DNA of 64,000 nt from JAWPMT01 sp965267435 (GTDB taxonomy: Bacteria > Bacteroidota > Bacteroidia > Cytophagales > Cyclobacteriaceae): positions 5,022,001-5,086,000 of the forward strand of contig OZ253960.1 of the NCBI GenBank assembly GCA_965267435.1. The letters run 5' to 3'. Position 1 is the stretch's first letter. Each line of letters starts with the position of its first letter. The notes under the pieces are model-generated. The model saw only the letters and a list, made by a program, of their open reading frames with translations. It made no database searches and had not been told where the DNA came from. The translations under genes and the position numbers were made by a program. This document shows positions 49,545-59,095 of this stretch, in pieces.

Positions 49545-51437
49545 TTAGTTCGAGGCCAATTCTACGCTGCGGCGAATGAAGTTGGTGAGACTTTCGCCTT
49601 CCAACATTCCCTGCGATAGCAACGCCAGGTCATAGGCTTGCTTGGCCAGCGCGATCTTTTCCTCCTCTTTTTCTGCTTCGAGGATCTTCTTGGTCATCAC
49701 GTGGTTCGCGTTCACCGCAACAGACAAATTGAGGGGCATTTCCCCAAACATCATCGGTCCACCTCCACCAGTTTCCTGCATGTCTTTCATACGTCGTAGA
49801 AACTCGGGAAGAGTCACAGAGACTGGCAAATCATCGGTTGCCATAGGCTCCACACTGACTGTGTTGCCTTTATTGTCAATGGCCTTTTCAAACAGATCCT
49901 TGATCGACTCCTTTTCCTTGTCGTCCAGTACGGATTCCTTTTCCTCACCATTGTCGATGAGCTTGTCCAGCACATCAGCGTCGACGCGCTTCCATGTCAC
50001 TTTCTCAAACTTCTGCTCGATGTGATTAATGAAGTGGCTGTCCAGCACCTCGTTGAGCAACAGCACATCGTAGCCGCGCTTCGTAGCGCCGTCGATGTAG
50101 GTGTGCTGCTTGGCCTTGTCATTTGTGTACAGGAAGACGTGCTGCTCATCCTTGTTCACCTGGGTAGCCTTGATATGCTCTTTGTACTCCTCGATGGTGA
50201 AGTGCTTGTCGTCGATGTTTGTGACCAGCGCAAAGTCCTTTGCTTTCTCACTGAATTTCTCTTCTGAGATCATTCCATACTTCACAAACAACCCGATGTC
50301 GCCCCACTTTTCCTCAAATCCAGCCCGGTCATTTTTGAATAGCTCAGACAACTTATCCGCGACTTTCTTAGTGACATAGCCATTGATCTTTTTCACATTG
50401 CTGTCGCTCTGGAGGAAGCTCCGTGACACATTCAGAGGAATGTCGGGAGAGTCAATGACGCCATGAAGTAGCTGCAAGAACTCCGGTACTACATCCTTCA
50501 CCTCGTCGGTGATGAATACCTGCTTGCTGTAAAGCTGAATTTTGTTGCGTTGTACCTCAAAATCCTTTTTCAGCTTCGGGAAATAAAGAATACCTGTCAA
50601 ATTGAAAGGATAGTCCACATTGAGGTGTATCCAAAACAAAGGATCTGGTGAGAACGGATAAAGCTCCTTGTAAAACTTGAGGTAGTCTTCGTCCTTCAAC
50701 TCATTGGGAGAGCGTGTCCAGATCGGCTCGGCATCATTGACGATGTTATCAATTTTGACGGTCTTGTATTGGGGATTGCCGTCTTTATCCTCTCCATCTT
50801 CCACGCTGTCGTCCTTTTGCCCAAATCGGATGGGCACGGGCATGAACTTAGAGTACTTGTCCAGGATACCCTGTATGCGGTGGTCTTCCAGAAACTCCTC
50901 GCTGTCATCAGCTACGAAGAGCGTGATCTCCGTTCCTCTTTCCTCTTTCTTCGTTGTAGAGATCTCAAACTCCGTACTGCCGTCGCACACCCATTGTGCA
51001 GCTTCCGCTCCTTCTTGATAAGATAGGGTTCGAATTTGGACCTTCTTCGCCACCATAAAGGCTGAGTAGAATCCCAGACCGAAGAATCCTATGATTTGCT
51101 GATCCTCACCCTTGTCCTTGTATTTTTCGAGGAACTCGCTGGCACCAGAGAAGGCAATTTGGTTGATGTATTTTTTGATCTCTTCGGCCGTCATCCCGAT
51201 ACCTCGGTCGGTGATCGTGATGGTCTTCGCTTCCTTGTCGACGCTGACATCGATGGTCAGGTCACCGAGCTCCCCCTGGTATTCCCCAAGGGAAACTAAA
51301 CGCTTGACTTTCTGAGTGGCATCTACTGCATTTGAGACCAATTCACGAAGAAAGATCTCGTGATCAGAATAGAGAAATTTCTTGATGATCGGAAAGATAT
51401 TTTCCGTGTGTATCGAAATAGTACCTTTTTCTTCCAT
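49545..51437 (-). CDS. htpG: Molecular chaperone HtpG (Hsp90)
   Basis: The ATG at 51437 (MEEKGTISIHTENIFPIIKK) matches HtpG N-termini and gives 630 residues. GHKL ATPase motifs are present: ELVSNAVDATQK near 29, DRGIGMT near 77 and GFFGLGFYSAFMV near 114. The middle and C-terminal domains are full length. Hsp90 folds or protects client proteins under stress. A palindrome (ACTGAC-N5-GTCAGT) lies 55 bp upstream and a long hairpin follows the stop. Confidence 0.97.
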   Translation of the reverse strand: MEEKGTISIHTENIFPIIKKFLYSDHEIFLRELVSNAVDATQKVKRLVSLGEYQGELGDLTIDVSVDKEAKTITITDRGIGMTAEEIKKYINQIAFSGASEFLEKYKDKGEDQQIIGFFGLGFYSAFMVAKKVQIRTLSYQEGAEAAQWVCDGSTEFEISTTKKEERGTEITLFVADDSEEFLEDHRIQGILDKYSKFMPVPIRFGQKDDSVEDGEDKDGNPQYKTVKIDNIVNDAEPIWTRSPNELKDEDYLKFYKELYPFSPDPLFWIHLNVDYPFNLTGILYFPKLKKDFEVQRNKIQLYSKQVFITDEVKDVVPEFLQLLHGVIDSPDIPLNVSRSFLQSDSNVKKINGYVTKKVADKLSELFKNDRAGFEEKWGDIGLFVKYGMISEEKFSEKAKDFALVTNIDDKHFTIEEYKEHIKATQVNKDEQHVFLYTNDKAKQHTYIDGATKRGYDVLLLNEVLDSHFINHIEQKFEKVTWKRVDADVLDKLIDNGEEKESVLDDKEKESIKDLFEKAIDNKGNTVSVEPMATDDLPVSVTLPEFLRRMKDMQETGGGGPMMFGEMPLNLSVAVNANHVMTKKILEAEKEEEKIALAKQAYDLALLSQGMLEGESLTNFIRRSVELASN

Positions 51438-51491
51438 CGATTGACTTACTTTTTTTCTGTAGCCGACCAAATACTATTCCAGCCCGTGAGT

Positions 51492-51508
51492 ACTGACTTT
51501 TTGTCAGT
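51492..51508 (-). promoter_or_regulatory. Palindrome upstream of htpG
   Basis: ACTGAC-TTTTT-GTCAGT (51492-51508) lies 55 bp before the htpG start, where a -33 region would be. It could be an operator for stress control. Confidence 0.4.
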
Positions 51509-51561
51509 CCGAGATTCCTTCGTGATAGCGATCAGTTGCGCCTATTGATAACTCAAGATGA

Positions 51562-52059
51562 CTAGTTGGGTCCTACTAGCTCGATAAATATGCCGTCCGG
51601 ATCGGTGATAATGATGAGGCTGTACCCTTCTCCTGAGACGCGGCCAATGATCTCAACATCAGCTTCAGCAACGCGTTTTTCGACAGCTTCGAGATCGTTG
51701 TAATGCAACGTCAGGTAGTTGACTCCGGAGATTTCGCCAATATTTCTGATCGATTCTCTTCTGTCCGTTTCTTCGAAATACGCCAGTTTCAAAATAGTAG
51801 CTGAACTCTCGTTGACCATTTTGAACATTTTCACAGAGAAAGGCATTCCGCCGGACATTCCGGCCTCGTCGCTCCAATCGCTATCCAGCGAAAAATCCCC
51901 CGCTGGCTGCATGCCAATGACTTCAGTGTAAAACTGCTCAGAGGCCTCGATGTCGGAGACCACGAGTCCTATGGCCGCCACGCCAAGGTCCGCAGGACTT
52001 TGGGCTGTGACTGAAGAAATGGCAGCTGCTGTCAGGAGTAGGGAGGCAAATAGCTTCAT
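51562..52059 (-). CDS. Exported VOC (glyoxalase/bleomycin resistance) family protein
   Basis: The frame is open to 52302, but the ATG at 52059 starts a signal peptide (MKLFASLLLTAAAISSVTAQ), so the 165-residue form is used. Two VOC half-domains follow: IGLVVSDIEASEQFYTEVIG and VNYLTLHYNDLEAVEKRVAE, ending IIITDPDGIFIELVG with the metal-ligand Glu. VOC enzymes act on small molecules with a divalent metal. Export is unusual for the family but seen in Bacteroidota. Confidence 0.75.
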   Translation of the reverse strand: MKLFASLLLTAAAISSVTAQSPADLGVAAIGLVVSDIEASEQFYTEVIGMQPAGDFSLDSDWSDEAGMSGGMPFSVKMFKMVNESSATILKLAYFEETDRRESIRNIGEISGVNYLTLHYNDLEAVEKRVAEADVEIIGRVSGEGYSLIIITDPDGIFIELVGPN

Positions 52060-52118
52060 GTCTTTGGGAATTTGAATTCCCAAGATACCTCCGAAAACCG
52101 ATTTTTTGCGGATTCCTT

Positions 52119-52511
52119 CTAAGCCGATACGGGACCCAGATGTCTCTGCACTTCGTCTCTTAGCACCTGGTAGCTGTGCAAACTGGACTTGGGGATATGA
52201 CATAGGAACTGATCTCGCATAGCGTGAGATTCCAGTTCGGAGCCGGATATTGCAACGATATGTGGCTGTAGTCCTTTCATCTGAAGGGTCGGATACAACC
52301 AATCAACCAGGTCATAGCCATTCATATGGGGCATCTGCAAATCCAAAAAAATCAATTGTGGCTTTAGTCGAATGATGGCCGAGGCGGCCTTTACGGGCTC
52401 TGTAAAAGAAGCCTGCAGGTCGAGCCACTCGATCGAATCGATGAGTGCTTCCATCTTTCGGATGAAGAGCCGTTCATCGTCAATAACTATACAGGTGAGT
52501 GAATCTCTCAT
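52119..52511 (-). CDS. Stand-alone response regulator receiver domain
   Basis: The 130-residue protein is a lone REC domain: acidic pair D11-D12, phospho-acceptor D57 (FLDLQMPHMNG), Ser89 at the switch and Lys108 (PKSS). No output domain or adjacent kinase is present, so it probably relays phosphate or binds a partner protein, like CheY or SpdR-type receivers. Confidence 0.85.
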   Translation of the reverse strand: MRDSLTCIVIDDERLFIRKMEALIDSIEWLDLQASFTEPVKAASAIIRLKPQLIFLDLQMPHMNGYDLVDWLYPTLQMKGLQPHIVAISGSELESHAMRDQFLCHIPKSSLHSYQVLRDEVQRHLGPVSA

Positions 52512-52765
52512 GATGTGGACGGTGTAACTCAGTTTATCTGTACGTGCCTGTGGGGGGAAAGTTGAAATTTTTTGTCATCAAAAGTTTTTTGTTGTCTGCG
52601 GTCATCACAGTGGTCTTAATTCGTCCCTCACTTTTTGTGTAGGAGACGCAACAGGTGCTGGTAAAATACCCTCCTGTATTCCAAAGAAAACACCAAAGGG
52701 CATTTGGTTTGAACAGCCACATTGGTGTATAATCGCTTTGAATTCGATGCCAGACCCCCCATCCC

Positions 52766-54454
52766 ATGAAAGCACTTCTACTCACAATTTCCTTGCTTCT
52801 TCTCTCTGATCTATTGATTGCCCAGGATCGCCTTACTGGCAAATCTTTTGCGACACGTTCCGAAGTCCTGGGGCGAAATGGTATGGTTGCAACCAATCAT
52901 CCAATTGCCACACAGATCGGGATCGAGATCCTCAAGAAAGGTGGGTCGGCTATCGATGCTGCCATTGCCGCCAATGCTTTTCTCGGGCTGGCAGATCCGG
53001 GTATGAATGGTATTGGGGGTGATCTCTTTGCGATTGTATGGGACGCTCAGACCAAGACCTTGCATGGCCTGAATGCTAGCGGCCGTGCGCCTGCCGCTCT
53101 CAGTTTCGATGAGTTGAAGGCCAAAGTGGACAATGGCGGGACTTATGGCACGGGCATTTTGTCAGTGACCACACCAGGCTGCGTAGATGGATGGGTGGCC
53201 CTCAATGATCGATGGGGCCGATTGCCACTTGCCGCGGTCCTTCAACCCACAATATCCTACGCAAGGGAGGGAATAGCCATTACCAGTGAAGTGGCGGACA
53301 ACTTTCAGTCCATGGAGAAGCGTATGCAATCCAGGGACAATCCCACATTCAAGGCTACTTATTTCGTCGGCGGAAGATTCCCTCGAAAAGGGGAGGTGTT
53401 CAAAAATCCGGCATTGGCCGGCTCCCTGGAACTGATTGCGAAGAATGGCAGGGATGGATTCTACAAAGGAGCCACCGCGGAGGCAATCGTCGCCCATATG
53501 AAAAAAGCTGGCGGCTATCTGTCGAAGCGGGACCTGGCAAACAACAAAACGGAGTGGGTAGATCCTATCTCCATTAACTACCGGGGCTATGATGTTTGGG
53601 AACTGCCACCTAATGGTCAGGGAATGGCAGCCCTACAGATCCTTCAGCTCATGGAGGGCTTGGACGTTAAGGGGATGGGATTTGGCAGTGCTGACTACGT
53701 GCATCATTTCCTAGAGGCGAAGAAGTTGACTTATGAAGACATGGCCAAATACTACGGAGATCCTGAGTTTGGCGAGATACCCATAGAAACCCTGCTGTCA
53801 GATGACTATGCGTCTGACCGGATGGAAGAAATCGACCCTTCCATCGCGGGGGAGTACTTACCGGGGATGGCTTTCGGAGACCACACCATTTATTTGACAG
53901 CTGCTGATGCCGAGGGGAATATGATCTCACTTATCCAGAGCAATTCGGCATTGTTCGGATCAAAGGAGGTGCCGGAGGGTGTAGGCTTCGCCTTGCAGAA
54001 TCGAGGATCCGGATTCATGCTGGAGGAGGGACATGTCAACTCCTATGCGCCCGGAAAGCGTCCCTTCCATACCATTATACCTGCATTCGTGACGAAGGAT
54101 GGCGAGCCATTCATCAGTTTTGGGTTGATGGGAGGCGATATGCAGCCTCAAGGCCATGCGCAGGTGATCATGAACCTGATCGACTTTGGTATGAACCTGC
54201 AAGAAGCGGGCGACGCCCCACGGATCAGACACATTGGTACTTCGGCGCGAGGTATCGGCCATCGAGATGGTGTGGGGGTCACTTACCTCGAATCTGGATT
54301 TGACTATGAAACCATCAGCCAGCTGATCGACCGGGGGCACGACATCCGATTCGCCAAAGGGGTCTATGGTGGGTATCAGGCCATTATGCTCAAGGACGGT
54401 GTGTATTATGGTGCCTCAGAGTCCCGCAAGGACGGGCAGGCGGCCGGTTATTGA
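52766..54454 (+). CDS. ggt: Gamma-glutamyltransferase family N-terminal nucleophile hydrolase
   Basis: The 562-residue protein has a signal peptide (1-19), the large-subunit core (MVATNHPIATQIGIEILKKG, GMNGIGGDL) and an autoprocessing site. The nucleophile is predicted at T374 in DHTIYLTAADAEG by alignment on the following Asp; the usual second Thr and His of E. coli TTH are replaced by I and Y. Length and domain order fit GGT. It would cleave gamma-glutamyl bonds in glutathione or peptides in the periplasm, or a related amide. Confidence 0.83.
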   Translation: MKALLLTISLLLLSDLLIAQDRLTGKSFATRSEVLGRNGMVATNHPIATQIGIEILKKGGSAIDAAIAANAFLGLADPGMNGIGGDLFAIVWDAQTKTLHGLNASGRAPAALSFDELKAKVDNGGTYGTGILSVTTPGCVDGWVALNDRWGRLPLAAVLQPTISYAREGIAITSEVADNFQSMEKRMQSRDNPTFKATYFVGGRFPRKGEVFKNPALAGSLELIAKNGRDGFYKGATAEAIVAHMKKAGGYLSKRDLANNKTEWVDPISINYRGYDVWELPPNGQGMAALQILQLMEGLDVKGMGFGSADYVHHFLEAKKLTYEDMAKYYGDPEFGEIPIETLLSDDYASDRMEEIDPSIAGEYLPGMAFGDHTIYLTAADAEGNMISLIQSNSALFGSKEVPEGVGFALQNRGSGFMLEEGHVNSYAPGKRPFHTIIPAFVTKDGEPFISFGLMGGDMQPQGHAQVIMNLIDFGMNLQEAGDAPRIRHIGTSARGIGHRDGVGVTYLESGFDYETISQLIDRGHDIRFAKGVYGGYQAIMLKDGVYYGASESRKDGQAAGY

Positions 54455-54590
54455 CGAGCCTCGCAGTGGGAAAGCAACAGCTGTAGCGGCCTATCTGCCA
54501 ATCAATTAGTGTCAGACGACGTGCTTTTTTACCAACGGCGCATAACGATACGTTAAAATTCCTTACATTTATCTCAAATTCTGACAACCA

Positions 54591-54764
54591 ATGATTCTGA
54601 TATTAGGAGTCGTCCTCCTATGCTTCGGAACAGTTGTGTCAGTGCTCGCTGTTTTAGACTTCCGCAATGTCGAGGGATTCGACCTCAATTGGGGCAAGTT
54701 CAATCTAATTTCGTTTGCACTGACATTTCTAGCTTTGGGAGCATACTTAGTTCATTCCGCCTAA
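54591..54764 (+). CDS. 57-residue two-span membrane protein
   Basis: ATG at 54591 to TAA at 54762-54764 encodes 57 residues, with spans at about 2-19 (ILILGVVLLCFGTVVSVLAV) and 38-55 around a polar, acidic centre (DFRNVEGFDLNWGK). The hydrophobic pattern and the lack of any other gene in this 390-bp gap support it. It lies between ggt and the convergent DUF4293 gene; family unknown. Confidence 0.5.
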   Translation: MILILGVVLLCFGTVVSVLAVLDFRNVEGFDLNWGKFNLISFALTFLALGAYLVHSA

Positions 54765-54853
54765 CCAGCGAAGACAAGATCTACCGCCGCTCAAACTCAA
54801 GCCGCATCCTGATCTTAATTGGTCTATTAGAGACTGTACGGGGAGACTACACC

Positions 54854-55348
54854 CTATCGCAGGCGCTCTGAGCTACGCACGAGTTTTTCGTCTCTTCGAA
54901 TAAACCTATTTGCGAAGGAGTTCAGCAAAAGTGCTACCAGAGGTAGATAGAAGCTCAGCTCAAACTTCCCCTGTTGCGTAGGGTCCAGTAGCACTTCTGA
55001 TTTACTGATATACACGAACCATGTGAATACAATACATCCACCGATAATTAATGAGTTGAGTGCTCCTAGCTGTATTTGGCGCAGCCGATTCTTGAATTGG
55101 AAGATGGAAATGAAGGCGACAATTGCTCCGGCAAACAGAAAGAAAGAGATGTAGTAAGTGTCTTTACGATTGATCACTTCCCCCGCGGAACCATCGGCCA
55201 GCAATTGTTCATATCGCAGCTCATACACATTCAGTTCGACCCGCTCTGTACCCTCAGGGTTGACCTCTGACCATATGGGGAAAAACAATGCGGCGATCAC
55301 TGTTAACGCGGTGAGGAGAAGAAAAACTGACTGGATTCTTTGGATCAT
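54854..55348 (-). CDS. DUF4293 family membrane protein
   Basis: The ATG at 55348 (MIQRIQSVFLLLTALTVIAA) is the usual family start; an upstream ATG at 55378 adds ten residues. The 164-residue product has four spans (about 5-25, 70-88, 100-118 and 132-148) with two long loops. The family is confined to Bacteroidota and of unknown function. It is divergent from truA. Confidence 0.82.
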   Translation of the reverse strand: MIQRIQSVFLLLTALTVIAALFFPIWSEVNPEGTERVELNVYELRYEQLLADGSAGEVINRKDTYYISFFLFAGAIVAFISIFQFKNRLRQIQLGALNSLIIGGCIVFTWFVYISKSEVLLDPTQQGKFELSFYLPLVALLLNSFANRFIRRDEKLVRSSERLR

Positions 55349-55453
55349 TGGTCTGGCATTCTTTTTTGAAGGCCACAAATTTATCGAATTACATGTGAAT
55401 CAGTACCCAGGCCAAATGTTTTGCTCTCTTCGTTTTTTGCAGACTTTTGCAGT

Positions 55454-56197
55454 ATGAGATATTTTCTCGACATCGTTTACGACGGCACCAGCTACCATGG
55501 CTGGCAGGAGCAGGACAACGCCATCTCCGTGCAGCAGACGATCAACGAGGCCTTGAGCACTTTGTTGAAAAAGCCGATCAAGTGTGTGGGCAGTGGAAGA
55601 ACTGATACTGGAGTACATGCCTTACAGCAAATCGCCCATATTGAAGTAGATCAGTCCCTTGACACTGATCAGTTGGGGTATAAACTCAATCGTATTTTGC
55701 CCTCGGATATCGCTGTCAAACGTGTGATGCCCGTTGGCGACGACGCTCACGCGCGGTTTAGCGCGGTTTCCCGAAGCTACGAGTACCACATCCATACAGA
55801 GAAGAATCCGTTTGCCATTGGCAGATCGTATGCCTTCAATCGGACAATCGATCTGGACGCCATTCATGCGGCATGTGAGCAACTGATCACTTGGAAAGAC
55901 TATGAGTCCTTCAGCAAAGTAAAAACTGATGTTACGAATTTTGATTGTGACGTGCATGAAGCAAAATGGGTAGCAGGCCCCGGTAGTTACACATTCCACG
56001 TCTCCGCGAATCGCTTTCTCCGGGGTATGGTACGGGCACTAGTCGGCACCCTGCTGGATGTTGGGGAGAAAAAACTTTCTTTGCAGGAATTTGCTTTAGT
56101 ACTAGAGCGCCGCGACCGAAAGGCGGCGGGAAGAGCGGTACCCCCGGAAGGATTGTTTCTGACTGCGGTGAAATATCCCGACGAGATCTTTTTGTAG
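55454..56197 (+). CDS. truA: tRNA pseudouridine synthase TruA
   Basis: The ATG at 55454 (MRYFLDIVYDGTSYHGWQEQ) starts the 247-residue enzyme. The catalytic Asp is D51 in GSGRTDTGVHA; FLRGMVRALVGTLLDVGEKK is the conserved C-terminal segment. It isomerises uridines 38-40 of tRNA anticodon arms. It ends 9 bp before the ABC transporter. Confidence 0.96.
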   Translation: MRYFLDIVYDGTSYHGWQEQDNAISVQQTINEALSTLLKKPIKCVGSGRTDTGVHALQQIAHIEVDQSLDTDQLGYKLNRILPSDIAVKRVMPVGDDAHARFSAVSRSYEYHIHTEKNPFAIGRSYAFNRTIDLDAIHAACEQLITWKDYESFSKVKTDVTNFDCDVHEAKWVAGPGSYTFHVSANRFLRGMVRALVGTLLDVGEKKLSLQEFALVLERRDRKAAGRAVPPEGLFLTAVKYPDEIFL

Positions 56198-56206
56198 CAG
56201 ACAATT

Positions 56207-57976
56207 TTGGAAAAAGAACAAAACATTAGTGGCAGCATAGTCGATTTGGGAATCCTTAGGCGACTTTTCTCTTTTGCCACCCCTTATATAAAGCAATTCT
56301 ATCTTTTGGTTTTTCTGACGATCACCCTGGCTCTGCTGGTGCCAGCGAGACCTTTTTTGATCCAAAGGACGATTGATCAGGACATAGCCAATGGAGACCT
56401 GAATGGATTGGTCAATATGATCATCATACTAGTGGTGCTCTTGTTTACCCAGTCGATTGTTCAATACTACCACACCTATTTGTCGGGTTGGTTGGGTCAA
56501 TACATCATCAAGGACATTCGCATCAGCTTGTTTCGTCATTTGCAGAGGCTCAAGCTAAAGTTCTTCGACAACACACCCATTGGTCGGTTGGTGACCAGGA
56601 ACGTGTCAGATATAGAGACGCTGGCAGAGGTCTTTAGTCAGGGCATTGCGGCCATGATTGGCGACTTGTTGCAGCTGCTAGTGATTCTGATCGTCATGTT
56701 TTACATGGACTGGCGGCTGACGCTGGTGAGCTTATCGACGTTGCCCATTCTTCTCCTTGCGACCTATGTATTCAAGGAAAAGATCAAATATGCCTTCAAT
56801 GAGGTGCGAACGGCCGTTTCTAATCTCAATTCCTTTGTGCAGGAGCATGTAACGGGAATGAACATCGTGCAGATCTTCAACAGTGAGAAGGTCGAATACG
56901 AGAAGTTCAAAGAGATCAATGAAGAGCATCGCCGCGCTAACCTGAAGTCGGTAATGTACTATTCCATCTATTTTCCGGTGGCGGAGGTGATCCAGGCAGT
57001 GGGTATTGGGCTCATTGTTTGGTATGGTTCAGGGGAGGTCATTCAACAGCGGTTGACCTTTGGTATCCTGATAGCCTTCATCATGTACATCCAGATGTTT
57101 TTCCGGCCTATTCGGTTGATAGCTGACCGGTTCAATACACTCCAGCTTGGCATCGTTTCGTCCAATCGGATTCTGAAGCTTTTGGACAGTGAGGAGTTCA
57201 TTCCTGATGAGGGGAAACACGAGGTGGCAAAAATTGATGGGGCTGTGCGGTTTGAGCATGTTTGGTTTGCCTACAATGAAGAGGACTGGGTGCTTCGCGA
57301 TGTCAATTTCGAAGTTCAGCCTGGGCAGACGCTGGCGTTAGTAGGTGCTACGGGCGCAGGAAAGTCTTCTGTAATCAACCTGCTGAACAGGTTCTATGAG
57401 GTCAACAAAGGAATGATCACTTTGGATGGCCGGGATGTTCGAGAGTACAGCCTTGAGAATCTGCGGTCCCACATTGCAGTTGTGCTGCAGGATGTATTCC
57501 TGTTTTCGGACACGATCATGAACAACATCACCCTCAAAAATCCAGATATACCGCGGTCCAAAGTGATCGAAGCGGCGGAGCTGGTGGGTGCCCGGACCTT
57601 CATCGAACGTCTTCCGGGCAGATGGGACTACAATGTGATGGAGCGAGGAGCCACTTTATCAGTAGGGCAGCGACAGTTGCTCTCATTCGTACGAGCATTG
57701 GTGTACGACCCCAACCTGATTGTACTGGACGAGGCAACCTCCTCGGTCGATACTGAAACGGAGGAACTGATTCAGGGGGCCATTGAACAACTGATGAAAG
57801 GCCGCACGGCCATTGTCATTGCCCACCGCCTGTCGACTATCCAGAATGCCGATCAGATCCTGGTATTGGACAAGGGAGCCATTGTGGAACGAGGGAAGCA
57901 TGAGGATCTGCTGGCCCAGAAAGGGTATTATAGCAAGCTCCACGAGATGCAGTACAAGGAGATCATCTCGGCTTGA
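56207..57976 (+). CDS. ABC exporter, fused permease and ATPase (MsbA/LmrA type)
   Basis: The 589-residue half-transporter has a six-span membrane domain (spans to about residue 310) and an ATPase with Walker A GATGAGKSS at 380-388, Q-loop DVFLFSD, signature LSVGQRQLL and Walker B/DEATSSVD starting at 508, then HRLST. The start is TTG at 56207, 9 bp after truA. Homodimers export lipids, drugs or peptides. A partner gene is not adjacent, so a homodimer is likely. Confidence 0.88.
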   Translation: MEKEQNISGSIVDLGILRRLFSFATPYIKQFYLLVFLTITLALLVPARPFLIQRTIDQDIANGDLNGLVNMIIILVVLLFTQSIVQYYHTYLSGWLGQYIIKDIRISLFRHLQRLKLKFFDNTPIGRLVTRNVSDIETLAEVFSQGIAAMIGDLLQLLVILIVMFYMDWRLTLVSLSTLPILLLATYVFKEKIKYAFNEVRTAVSNLNSFVQEHVTGMNIVQIFNSEKVEYEKFKEINEEHRRANLKSVMYYSIYFPVAEVIQAVGIGLIVWYGSGEVIQQRLTFGILIAFIMYIQMFFRPIRLIADRFNTLQLGIVSSNRILKLLDSEEFIPDEGKHEVAKIDGAVRFEHVWFAYNEEDWVLRDVNFEVQPGQTLALVGATGAGKSSVINLLNRFYEVNKGMITLDGRDVREYSLENLRSHIAVVLQDVFLFSDTIMNNITLKNPDIPRSKVIEAAELVGARTFIERLPGRWDYNVMERGATLSVGQRQLLSFVRALVYDPNLIVLDEATSSVDTETEELIQGAIEQLMKGRTAIVIAHRLSTIQNADQILVLDKGAIVERGKHEDLLAQKGYYSKLHEMQYKEIISA

Positions 57977-58042
57977 CCCATTTGGGAAGAATTCGAGAGC
58001 CCCGCGGTGCCAGGAAACTGCTAGGCTTGCAACCAAACTGAC

Positions 58043-58050
58043 TAGATTTG
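58043..58050 (+). promoter_or_regulatory. Candidate -7 element for the threonine dehydrogenase gene
   Basis: TAGATTTG matches TAnnTTTG; transcription would start about 23 nt before the ATG at 58080. No clear TTTG about 20 nt upstream. Confidence 0.35.
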
Positions 58051-58079
58051 CGCTGACAACATTAGAACCCCACCCTTAG

Positions 58080-59027
58080 ATGAAGCGAAGTTTGATCATT
58101 GGCGCCGGAGGCCAATTGGGCTCTGAGCTCACCCAAAAATTGCGTCAGAAGAGAGGCGCCGATCGTGTAGTTGCGACAGATATTCGTCCACTGCCGGCGG
58201 AAGACCATGATGGCCCAACGTCCGTTTTGGACGTGATGGACCACGACGCTCTCCTACACCACATTGAGCGATACGATATAGGCGAGATCTACCATTTGGC
58301 AGCAGTACTTTCTGCAAAAGGTGAGGCCAATCCGCGGTTTGCCTGGGACCTGAATATGAACAGCTTACTACAGGTGCTTGAGGCGGCGAGAGATCACAAT
58401 ATCAAGGTTTTTTGGCCCAGCTCCGTCGCTGTTTTCGGGCCGGACACACCTAAGGAATACACTCCTCAATACACACTCACGAATCCTACGACCGTCTATG
58501 GCATCTCCAAGTTGGCTGGGGAGCGTTGGTGTGAATATTACCATAAGAAATATGGCGTCGATGTTCGAAGTATCAGGTACCCTGGCCTGATTGGCTACAA
58601 GGGTAAACCTGGCGGCGGCACTACTGACTATGCGGTGGATATCTTTTGGAAGGCACTGAGTGATGAGGTCTTCAAGTGCTTTCTGAAGCCCGACACACAA
58701 TTGCCTATGATGTATATGAATGATGCCGTGGACGGGACCATCCAACTGATGGATGCCGAACCCGACCGAGTGAAGATCAGATCGAGTTACAACATGGCGG
58801 CAATGAGTTTCTCTCCCAGTGAGATCTATCAGCGGATCAAGCAGCACGTCCCGGATTTTGTGATTGATTATCAGCCGGATTATCGTCAGGAAATTGCCGA
58901 TAGCTGGCCCAATTCATTGGACGATCAGCCCGCCAGGGAGGATTGGGGTTGGCACCCAAACTTCGATATTGAAGGGATGGTGCGCGATATTTTGAGCCAC
59001 CTAAAGGAGCTTATTCCGCAGGCTTAA
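58080..59027 (+). CDS. tdh: L-threonine 3-dehydrogenase, SDR (epimerase-like) type
   Basis: The 315-residue enzyme has the Rossmann motif GAGGQLG at 8-14, the catalytic YxxxK (VYGISKLAGE near 138-147) and the family signature GGGTTDYAVDIF and LPMMYMNDAVDG. It oxidises threonine to 2-amino-3-ketobutyrate with NAD, the non-zinc SDR form. The neighbouring genes do not include the lyase, so glycine formation must use an enzyme elsewhere. Confidence 0.88.
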   Translation: MKRSLIIGAGGQLGSELTQKLRQKRGADRVVATDIRPLPAEDHDGPTSVLDVMDHDALLHHIERYDIGEIYHLAAVLSAKGEANPRFAWDLNMNSLLQVLEAARDHNIKVFWPSSVAVFGPDTPKEYTPQYTLTNPTTVYGISKLAGERWCEYYHKKYGVDVRSIRYPGLIGYKGKPGGGTTDYAVDIFWKALSDEVFKCFLKPDTQLPMMYMNDAVDGTIQLMDAEPDRVKIRSSYNMAAMSFSPSEIYQRIKQHVPDFVIDYQPDYRQEIADSWPNSLDDQPAREDWGWHPNFDIEGMVRDILSHLKELIPQA

Positions 59028-59095
59028 AATATAGGTAAACCCTTGACCTATTGTTTTAATTGACCTTATCTTTCCCAGACGAAAGTTCCCTAATC

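Noticed and set aside
54620..54871. 83-residue plus-strand open frame
   Set aside because: Cys/Ser/Arg-rich composition typical of a shadow frame; it overlaps the more credible 57-residue membrane protein and the DUF4293 3' end.
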